A stretch of DNA of 64,000 nt, taken from DATLXU01 sp035575515. GTDB taxonomy: Bacteria; Acidobacteriota; Blastocatellia; UBA7656. The notes below the pieces were generated by a model, which had not been told where the DNA came from, ran no database searches, and saw only the letters and a program-made list of their open reading frames with translations. Where the stretch lies: positions 26,108 through 90,107 of the forward strand of contig DATLXU010000015.1 in the NCBI GenBank assembly GCA_035575515.1, written 5' to 3'. This document shows positions 17,626 to 23,868 of this stretch, piece by piece. Every line of letters begins with the position of its first letter. The stretch's first letter is position 1. The position numbers and the translations under genes are program-made.

Positions 17626-18768
17626 TCAATATCCGCTGCGGTATGGTAAGCGCGCGGAGTTTATGCCAAATGCTCTGAGCAGCGTTCCGCCTATGGATTT
17701 CAATCTGCTGTTGGGGACAATCACAATGTCATTGGCAAGTATCAACTGATCTTCCTTCTTGCCGCTCATTACAGAAGAGAGGTCAACTTTAATCTCCTGT
17801 CGCTTTCCTGTTGCCGGGTCTTCGCGGAAGATTATGCTATTGCTCGCGGCGGCCTGAAACGTCGTCCCCTGCGCAAGCGAAATGGCCTGGCGGAGCGTCG
17901 TTCCTTCTTTCAGGGCGAAAGAGCCGGGCGCGTTGACTTCGCCCGCGACGAAGAAGACTTCCGTCGGCGGAATGTGAATTATGTCGCCCGGCTCGATTGT
18001 GATGTTCTGATCGAAGTTGCCCCTGAGAAGCCCGTTGATGTTTGCTTTTATCAATTCATACTTTGCTTCGTCAGCGGCCTGAGGATTAGTATCCGCCGGT
18101 GGAAGGCTGTTGGTAGAAGGTTCCTGCTCGTTCTCAGATGTGGAGTTCTGCTTGATGCTTTCCGTCCTCCCCTCGCCGACCTCCCGATTCAGGACACCTG
18201 TTTTGATTTCACGAATGATGAAGGCAGTCGAGCCGTAATTCTCGTTCAGCCCGCCAGCGATTGTTATCAATTTCAACAGCGAGGGTTTCCCTTCAATCTG
18301 GTAAAGTCCCGGGCGGCGCACCGCTCCCTGAACGAAGAACGAGCGGCTGTTGACCTGTTTTACGGTCACGCTGACCTGCGGGTTCTCCAAGTACTGGCCG
18401 CGCAACCGATCAGCTATCATCCCGCTCAACTCCTGAACCGTTCTTTGATGAGCAATGATCCTTCCAACAAACGGCAAGACTATCGCGCCGTCTGCGCTCA
18501 CGCGGAGTGTGCGCGAAAGCTCGGGCGCGTCTTCGATCAGAATCTCTATAACGTCAGCCGGGCCTATTCGATAATCTTCTTCGGGCGAAACGATTATGCC
18601 GGGCATAACAGGCTCGCTCGGCGGCGGAGCAGGCGGCTGATACTGTTTCTGTTGCTGGCGGCGCTCCTGCGCGCTGCTCTTTGTTGAAATGCCTGAAAGC
18701 GCAATCATAGTGATAATTGCAATGAAGATTTTCGTAGCCGATGGCTTTGAATATTTAATGGCCTTCAC
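17626..18768 (-). CDS. Wza-type polysaccharide export protein (SLBB domains)
   Basis: Outer-membrane or periplasmic polysaccharide exporter of 380 residues. It has an N-terminal signal sequence (about 12-33), a proline/glutamine-rich linker, the export domain starting EEDYRIGPADVIEI near 64, and two SLBB repeats opening with FFVQGAVRRPGLYQI near 148 and FFVAGEVNAPGSFAL near 272. A roughly 60-residue polar insert separates the SLBB repeats. No lipobox cysteine is evident, unlike E. coli Wza. Translation starts at GTG 18768, supported by AGGAG upstream. It lies between the first O-antigen-ligase-type gene (2 bp gap) and the Wzc-type kinase, the normal pairing for a Wzx/Wzy-dependent system. Confidence 0.93.
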   Translation of the reverse strand: MKAIKYSKPSATKIFIAIITMIALSGISTKSSAQERRQQQKQYQPPAPPPSEPVMPGIIVSPEEDYRIGPADVIEILIEDAPELSRTLRVSADGAIVLPFVGRIIAHQRTVQELSGMIADRLRGQYLENPQVSVTVKQVNSRSFFVQGAVRRPGLYQIEGKPSLLKLITIAGGLNENYGSTAFIIREIKTGVLNREVGEGRTESIKQNSTSENEQEPSTNSLPPADTNPQAADEAKYELIKANINGLLRGNFDQNITIEPGDIIHIPPTEVFFVAGEVNAPGSFALKEGTTLRQAISLAQGTTFQAAASNSIIFREDPATGKRQEIKVDLSSVMSGKKEDQLILANDIVIVPNSRLKSIGGTLLRAFGINSARLPYRSGY

Positions 18769-18770
18769 GT

Positions 18771-20147
18771 TTAGACTCCTGTTACAAGTAGTGGTCGACT
18801 GAGATTGACTTCGGGCGGCGCGGCGCGCTCACGCTCAAGCGCAGCAAGTTGCGAGACTATTGAAGCAAGCAGCAGGAAGAGCAATGCATTTGACGGCAAT
18901 TGAAGATTGAAGTCAAACAGGCTGTGAACGAGCATCCCGACAATGCCCCCGCTGCCGCCGAGCGCGAAGCCTCGAACCAGCGGATCGCTCGATCTCATTG
19001 CCTGACGAACTGAGCGGAAGAATACAAGAATGAACCACAGGACTATTGCCCCGGCGATGATGCCGCCTTCGGAGAGGATTTGGAGGTAATCGTTGTGCGC
19101 TCGATCAACCGCGAATGATTTGCCAACGGCTTTCATTCCGTCATCGCCGCTGTAAATTGGGAAAGCGGTCTCGTAAGCGCCAAGCCCGACCCCTGAGATC
19201 GGATTCGCCTCAATAATCGAAAGCGTTTCGCGCCATATCCAGCCGCGACTGGCGTAAAAAGTCTCAACCTGTCCGTCACTTCGATTCGTTTGCGCCAGCC
19301 TGTCAACAATCAAGCCCGGCCCAATCCAGATGATGCCCGCTGCAACGGCGAGAGTCAGAATGAGAAGGGGAGAAGGAGAGAAGGGGATAAGGCGTGAATT
19401 GCTCTTCTTATTCCCTTCTCTGCCTCTCCTGCCAAGCACTGTGATAAATGCCAGCTCTGAGGCAAGGCTGATCATTCCACCGCGCGAAAGCGACACGATG
19501 GCGGCTAGCGACATTATTACTGCCGCGAACAGATGAAAGAGCCGCGCGTCCCTGCGCGCCGCTTTCGTTATTGCCAAAGCGACTGGCAACGGCGCGAGCA
19601 ATTCCATATAACCGGCAAAATGATTGCGATTGACAAACGGGCCGAAAGGAGTTGCGTTGTGCGCCGTGAGCGGCCTCAACCAGTAGAATCGCCCATTCCA
19701 AGTGAAGTATTGAACGAGAGCGAAGGCTGCCAAAGCAGCGCCGTAGATGATGAGGAAATTGGCAAGCAGGTTGAGCCGCTCTCTTGATTGGAAGAGGCTA
19801 GCTGCCATGATGAAACATACGACCAGAAAGAACAGAACAAGAGTGGTCGCTCTTGTGGCTTCGACGTCAAGAGAAAGGCTGATACGCCGTCCGTCATCCC
19901 CCGTTATCGAAATGCTTTGAAGGATTCCGAAGATTAGCAATGCAATCAATGGCCAGGCCAAGTTTGGGATAGAGATTTTGATATTGCCTTCTGTAATCAT
20001 TTTCGCGCCCCACAGAAGCAATAGCGCCACAATGATTAACTCAAAGATTGCAACGGCCCATGATTCAACAGCGCCATGCGCAAGCGCCGTGAAGACGACG
20101 GCTGCAAGCAGCCCTGCGATTACTGCCTTCTCAAGTCGCGCTTTCAT
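18771..20147 (-). CDS. O-antigen ligase-type membrane protein
   Basis: Polytopic protein of 458 residues in the O-antigen ligase superfamily. It has about 11 hydrophobic segments, the motif VSLSRGGMISLASELAF and a periplasmic loop with GVGLGAYETAFPIY and RAHNDYLQILSEGG, the usual Wzy_C pattern. It begins 4 bp inside the end of the TPR gene, so the two are translationally coupled and may work as a pair, as ligase-type proteins with TPR partners often do. An odd polar stretch (GRRGREGNKKSNSRLIPFSP) sits between two membrane segments and is encoded by a purine-rich near-palindrome at about 19345-19445, which looks like an in-frame insertion. The exact reaction, polymerase or ligase, is not certain. 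Confidence 0.85.
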   Translation of the reverse strand: MKARLEKAVIAGLLAAVVFTALAHGAVESWAVAIFELIIVALLLLWGAKMITEGNIKISIPNLAWPLIALLIFGILQSISITGDDGRRISLSLDVEATRATTLVLFFLVVCFIMAASLFQSRERLNLLANFLIIYGAALAAFALVQYFTWNGRFYWLRPLTAHNATPFGPFVNRNHFAGYMELLAPLPVALAITKAARRDARLFHLFAAVIMSLAAIVSLSRGGMISLASELAFITVLGRRGREGNKKSNSRLIPFSPSPLLILTLAVAAGIIWIGPGLIVDRLAQTNRSDGQVETFYASRGWIWRETLSIIEANPISGVGLGAYETAFPIYSGDDGMKAVGKSFAVDRAHNDYLQILSEGGIIAGAIVLWFILVFFRSVRQAMRSSDPLVRGFALGGSGGIVGMLVHSLFDFNLQLPSNALLFLLLASIVSQLAALERERAAPPEVNLSRPLLVTGV

Positions 20148-21415
20148 CGTGCGTCGCCAATTTCGGTCAGCGCAAAGTCATCGAACAAGACAGTGCCTCG
20201 CATCGGCTCGTCGTAACTGAATCGGGGCTTGCGGCGAATAGTTATGTAGAGCGGGCTATCAGTTTTAGGCACGGTGAATTCAATCGAGAGATGCTGCCAG
20301 CCAGAACTATCTGCCTCGACCTGCTTTGTCGTCGCAATCCAATCGGCCATTGCGACAGCCCTCACTGCTATAACAGGCCCTTCGGTTGTCGCAAGCGATG
20401 AGGCTTTTGCGTAACAATCGAGGCGATAGCGAGCGCCTGCGCGAACGGCTATAAACTGCTTGACTTCTCCGTCAATAAGAGTTGTATCGCGGCCAGCGAA
20501 TGTAACCTTAAGCGAGCGCGAGCCTGTTCGCGCTTCTTCTGCGGTGACTTTGAAGCTGGCATAATCACTCTGGCCGATTATCCAATCGAATTGAGGAAAC
20601 TCTTTGGCAATGTCTCGCTCGAAGCCTCCGTTGAGGATTAACGCATGGGTATCCTCACAGTTGACGGTATTCGCCCAAAGCGCGCGCGCGCGGGTCAAGT
20701 CACAAGAAGCGAGCGCGTTTAAGAAGGCGGGGCCTTCTGGCCGGGCGAGCCGGGCTGCCTTATCGAGTTGATTGAAGACGCTCATCGCTTTTTCTATTTC
20801 AGATTGTTTTACAAGAAAGGAAGCCAGCGCGAGCCTCGCTTTTGTATCACAGCAGGCGACGGCATCCACTGCGTCGAAGTTGCCGTTAGTGGCTCGCCAC
20901 AACAGATTCAGCGTAAGCGGAAGCAATCGAAGATCGCGGTCGCAGGCAGATTGAAACTGTTCAAGCGCCTCGTCAATATTGCCGCGTCTTAGCAACAGGT
21001 TTGCCAACTGCCAGCGCACATCTGTTTTATTGGGCGCAAGCTCAAGCGCGCGTTTGAGCAATTGCTCGGCTGATTGCGCCTTTCCGCTCGATTCCTCAAT
21101 CGAAGCAAGCAAAAGTAGATAGTTGTAGTTGAAAGGCGAAAGCTGGACGGCGCGAAGTGCGTGTGATTCGGCAAAAGGCAGATCGGATTGTTGGTGAGCA
21201 ATGCGAGCAAGCCTCGCGTGCAAGCGAGATGAATCCGGGAACTGGTTGGCGGCGGCGGCAAGCACATCCCGGCTCGCCTGCACGCGCTCATCCGTAAGCG
21301 CGCCGATGATTGATTGAGAGACAATCTCAAATACAAGAAGCGCGCACGCGGCAAACAGGACTGTCGCAGCTACGGATTTCGCAGCCAGCTTGTTTATTCT
21401 AAGCTCCAAGACCAT
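20144..21415 (-). CDS. TPR-repeat protein with C-terminal jelly-roll-like domain
   Basis: The protein has 423 residues: an N-terminal membrane anchor or signal (about 14-36), tetratricopeptide repeats over about 45-220 (for example PDSSRLHARLARIAHQQSDL and SAEQLLKRALELAPNKTDVR), and a C-terminal beta-sandwich-like region (about 262-420). That region opens LNGGFERDI and contains GSRSLKVTFAGRD and VLFDDFAL, a pattern of carbohydrate-binding folds. It is the first gene of the exopolysaccharide operon and overlaps the O-antigen-ligase-type gene by 4 bp. The domain pairing suggests a periplasmic scaffold that touches both glycan and export machinery; that role is inferred. No ribosome site is seen before the ATG at 21415, so the true start could differ slightly. 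Confidence 0.78.
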   Translation of the reverse strand: MVLELRINKLAAKSVAATVLFAACALLVFEIVSQSIIGALTDERVQASRDVLAAAANQFPDSSRLHARLARIAHQQSDLPFAESHALRAVQLSPFNYNYLLLLASIEESSGKAQSAEQLLKRALELAPNKTDVRWQLANLLLRRGNIDEALEQFQSACDRDLRLLPLTLNLLWRATNGNFDAVDAVACCDTKARLALASFLVKQSEIEKAMSVFNQLDKAARLARPEGPAFLNALASCDLTRARALWANTVNCEDTHALILNGGFERDIAKEFPQFDWIIGQSDYASFKVTAEEARTGSRSLKVTFAGRDTTLIDGEVKQFIAVRAGARYRLDCYAKASSLATTEGPVIAVRAVAMADWIATTKQVEADSSGWQHLSIEFTVPKTDSPLYITIRRKPRFSYDEPMRGTVLFDDFALTEIGDAR

Positions 21416-21877
21416 GCAAATAGCAATGAGTTTTATTAAGGAGTTGACTCCAAACTCTATATAGAGACTCCTCTGCCATGATGTGTTAAGCCCGTGAGGG
21501 AAGCCCGTACATGTGGCGATTCACTTTTTCAAATCACTTCAAGCCTCTTTGAAAAAGTCTTTGATAATTAATTAAGAGGCTATGGTTTATCTCTTCACGC
21601 TAGTCACTTGAAGGGGAGAGGATTTTCACCGCGGGGACAGTTAAATCGCTCGGCTGGCTATTAAAACAATCAGCGTGCCGTCTTGTTGATCGAAGCGATA
21701 ATGATACAAGTTCTTTTTGAGTATGAGTTTGAGGCATCAGAGGTGATGGGAGTCATCTGCTGCTGCGCCGGATGCAGGAGATTGTCCACACTGAAATGTT
21801 ATATTGCGTGCGGCCTTTTGCTACAGAGACACGGGGAACAGGACTTGTCTTTGATCTTGAATTGTCGAGCTATTGTC
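21416..21877. other. Divergent intergenic region, EPS operon side
   Basis: This stretch should hold the promoter and leader of the minus-strand exopolysaccharide operon. It contains CTCTATATAGAG near 21455, GGAGT/ACTCC arms around 21440-21452 and the interleaved inverted repeats listed separately at 21523-21581. No gene is supported. I could not identify a convincing -35/-10 pair or a sigma-54 site on the minus strand. Confidence 0.5.
21523..21581 (-). promoter_or_regulatory. Interleaved inverted repeats upstream of EPS operon
   Basis: Two perfect inverted repeats interleave. ACTTTTTCAAA (21523-21533) pairs with TTTGAAAAAGT (21548-21558), and AGCCTCTT (21542-21549) pairs with AAGAGGCT (21574-21581). 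The pairings share bases near 21548 and cross each other, so in RNA they would form either alternative hairpins or a pseudoknot. They lie 108-166 bp upstream of the first EPS gene, a position fitting a 5' leader or operator. Function is inference. Confidence 0.4.
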
Positions 21878-21943
21878 TGTGACCGTAGTCACCGCGATGC
21901 GTGACAGCCATCATAGTTTTTTCAAAACAGGGCGTTGTAGTAT
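21878..21943 (+). promoter_or_regulatory. Tandem Crp/Fnr-type operator and promoter, copy A
   Basis: The first site is TGTGAC-N4-GTCACC at 21878-21893. A second, weaker site CGTGAC-N4-ATCATA lies at 21900-21915, exactly 22 bp downstream. A -10-like TAGTAT lies at 21938-21943, putting the second site centre about 41 bp and the first about 63 bp upstream of the expected transcript start near 21949. The same arrangement occurs at 23113 and 28830. This copy would drive the structured RNA region and the regulator gene itself. Confidence 0.7.
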
Positions 21944-21958
21944 GAGGGCAATTAAAAG

Positions 21959-22165
21959 GCTGCGACTACTTCATACTGAGACTGCTTGTCGCAGCGGGGT
22001 TTAAGGAGCCGCGAAAGCGGCCCCGGAGGTTTTACACGAACCAGGCAGGAGTTTGGCTCTTTCGGTTGCGTGTCAAGCGGGGAATGCAGCGCGGAGGAGT
22101 CAGAAAGGCAAAGGGCCGTTGCGACAGGCAGCGGCTCTTTGCTGACAACGCCCGCTTACCGGGCG
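21959..22165 (+). ncRNA. Candidate structured RNA (leader or small RNA)
   Basis: Strong nested helices are visible by eye. An 8-bp stem pairs 21959-21966 with 21988-21995. A GAAA-tetraloop hairpin occupies 22008-22021. A 9-bp bulged stem pairs 22034-22042 with 22064-22073. A 7-bp closing helix pairs 22075-22081 with 22151-22157. Within it a 5-bp helix (22099-22103 with 22142-22146) and a 14-bp hairpin with two G-U pairs (22109-22122 with 22128-22141) are stacked. A hairpin CGCCCG/CGGGCG (22149-22154 with 22160-22165) competes with the 7-bp closing helix, giving two exclusive folds. It begins about 10 nt after the predicted start of operator copy A and ends about 195 nt before the regulator ATG. 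I do not recognise it as RNase P, tmRNA, 6S or SRP RNA. There is no U-run after the last hairpin. Confidence 0.5.
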
Positions 22166-22359
22166 ATGGGGGCTTTCTCGCAATCTTTGGGGAAGTTTGC
22201 CCAATGCTTATGCTTTGCATCGCTTGTAATCCTTCATAAATAGCCCTTTTATCTGCGGCACTTCCGTTGCTCTGAACTCTTACGATTTGCTCATGTTGTA
22301 TTTGGCCGCGAAGCAATCGGCTAGGCGGAAGAGTGGTCCACCGAGCGGCTGGAGGTGTT

Positions 22360-23079
22360 ATGCATTCACCCTACGGACTCGACATCATTGAGAATTGTCT
22401 CACCTGCAAGGTGCGTGAAAACGGATTCTTTTGCGACCTGCCGGATGAGTTATTGAAGATGCTCGAAAATCTCAAGTACGCCACCGTCTTTCCGAAAGGC
22501 GCGGTTCTTTTTGTCGAAGGGCAATCGCCGCGGGGAACTTTCATTCTCTGCACAGGTAGAGTGAAGCTTTCGACCTGTTCGGGCGACGGCAAAGCAATCA
22601 TCACTCAGATAGCCGAAGTCGGCGAAGTGCTCGGATTGAGCGCGACTATTTCCGGCCAACCCTACGAGGTGACGGCAGAGACGCTCTCGCCCTGTCAGGT
22701 GAATTTCATCAAGCGCGAAGACCTGCTGCGATTCCTTTCGGAAAATGGGCTGGCCTGCCTACGCGTGGCTGAGCACCTCAGCCGGAATTACCATAATGCG
22801 TATGAGCAGGTGCGCTCGCTCGGATTGTCTCATTCGGCAGGCGAGAAGCTCGCCAAGCTCATCCTCGAATGGTGCGAGCGAAGCGGCAGAGATACGGACA
22901 GAGGCATAAGCCTGAAGCTCACGCTCACGCATGAAGAGATGGCGCAGCTAATCGGCTCGTCGCGCGAAACCGTAACGCGGCTGCTCGGAGAGTTCAAACA
23001 TAAGCAAATAATATACGTGAAAGGATCAACTCTTATAGTTCGAAAGAAGAACGCTCTTGAAGCGATGGTAAGCTCCTAG
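22360..23079 (+). CDS. Crp/Fnr-family regulator with FNR-like cysteines
   Basis: Transcription factor of 239 residues: a cyclic-nucleotide-binding-type beta barrel (about 40-125), a dimer helix (about 128-165) and a winged helix-turn-helix (about 190-230). Cysteines C13, C16 and C25 plus C112 (in TLSPCQVNF) sit where FNR places its four [4Fe-4S] ligands, although the N-terminal spacing is C-x2-C-x8-C rather than FNR's C-x2-C-x5-C. The recognition helix GSSRETVTRLL has R202, E203 and R207 at the positions CRP uses to read TGTGA. The ATG at 22360 has GGAGG upstream. Matching TGTGA-N6-TCACA sites lie upstream and before two neighbouring units. Oxygen or redox control of the adjacent ferredoxin-dependent enzyme is inference. 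Confidence 0.88.
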   Translation: MHSPYGLDIIENCLTCKVRENGFFCDLPDELLKMLENLKYATVFPKGAVLFVEGQSPRGTFILCTGRVKLSTCSGDGKAIITQIAEVGEVLGLSATISGQPYEVTAETLSPCQVNFIKREDLLRFLSENGLACLRVAEHLSRNYHNAYEQVRSLGLSHSAGEKLAKLILEWCERSGRDTDRGISLKLTLTHEEMAQLIGSSRETVTRLLGEFKHKQIIYVKGSTLIVRKKNALEAMVSS

Positions 23080-23112
23080 CTCAATATTCTCACCATCTAC
23101 CTCACAAGGTGC

Positions 23113-23177
23113 TGTGACGCCTGTCACAACAAACAGTGACAGTGGTCATAGCCAATCCTGCCTGAATTCGTAAGAAT
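23113..23177 (+). promoter_or_regulatory. Tandem Crp/Fnr-type operator and promoter, copy B
   Basis: A perfect palindromic site TGTGAC-N4-GTCACA occupies 23113-23128. Twenty-two bp downstream is AGTGAC-N4-GTCATA at 23135-23150. A weak -10-like AAGAAT lies at 23172-23177, where copies A and C have theirs. The predicted start near 23184 leaves a 57-nt leader before the ankyrin gene at 23241. Confidence 0.75.
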
Positions 23178-23240
23178 TGTCCCGGCAGAACAGTTGACGC
23201 ATACCGGCTGCCTGCACGAATTAAACAGCGCGCTAAGACG

Positions 23241-23720
23241 ATGGAAGATAAAGGTGAAACAGTGGCTTGCGTGATAGGCAACATTCACTTTGAAGCTGTT
23301 CGGACTTCACTAGAAAGACCCGGCGATGAACCTGCGACGAGCGACACAATTACCGCTTTAATGAGAGCCGCCCTTATAGGCCACACGCAGGCCATCATCT
23401 TGCTGCTTGATCGCGGCGTTGATCCAAACTCTAAGGATGAAAGCGGCAGAACTCCTTTAATGGAAGCCATCTTCGCAGGCCATACAGATACGATAGAAGC
23501 TCTGCTTGAGCGCGGAGCAGACCCGAACATAGCTGATGAATGTGGATGGACTGCTTTAATGGAAGCCGCATCAAAGGGCCATTGCGAAATAGTAAAGTTA
23601 CTGCTCGCGCACAACGCAGACGTGAATGCGCGAACGAATAGAGGCTGGACTGTCCTCAAAACGACATTAAAGGGAAACGCCGCAATAACCAAAATCCTCA
23701 AAGAAGCCGGTGCAAGGTAA
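23241..23720 (+). CDS. Ankyrin-repeat protein
   Basis: Small cytoplasmic protein of 159 residues with no signal peptide and about four ankyrin repeats from residue 35 onward. Typical repeat features are TALMRAALIGHTQAIILLLD, GRTPLMEAIFAGHTDTIEAL, GWTALMEAASKGHCEIVKLL and a degenerate last repeat ending ILKEAGAR. Ankyrin repeats bind partner proteins; no enzymatic residue is seen. The gene follows operator copy B by about 90 bp and precedes the pyruvate:ferredoxin oxidoreductase gene by 148 bp, so it is probably made under the same conditions. A chaperone or regulatory contact with that oxidoreductase is conceivable but unsupported. There is no clear ribosome site before the ATG. Confidence 0.85.
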   Translation: MEDKGETVACVIGNIHFEAVRTSLERPGDEPATSDTITALMRAALIGHTQAIILLLDRGVDPNSKDESGRTPLMEAIFAGHTDTIEALLERGADPNIADECGWTALMEAASKGHCEIVKLLLAHNADVNARTNRGWTVLKTTLKGNAAITKILKEAGAR

Positions 23721-23868
23721 AACAGGGGTCAGGGAAAGGGGAAAAGATTGATTGAGCAATTCCCTCTCGCCTTTTCGCCTTTAATCCTTTTCGCCCTTCC
23801 TCCCCGCCCGTCTGCGGCACGAAATTTTCTCTAGTCTTACTACGCAGCATCGAATAGGGGGAATTTCC

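Noticed and set aside
21986..22243. An 85-codon plus-strand frame inside the candidate structured RNA.
   Set aside because: The stretch is explained by RNA helices; the translation is Gly/Ser/Arg-rich and lacks a good start.
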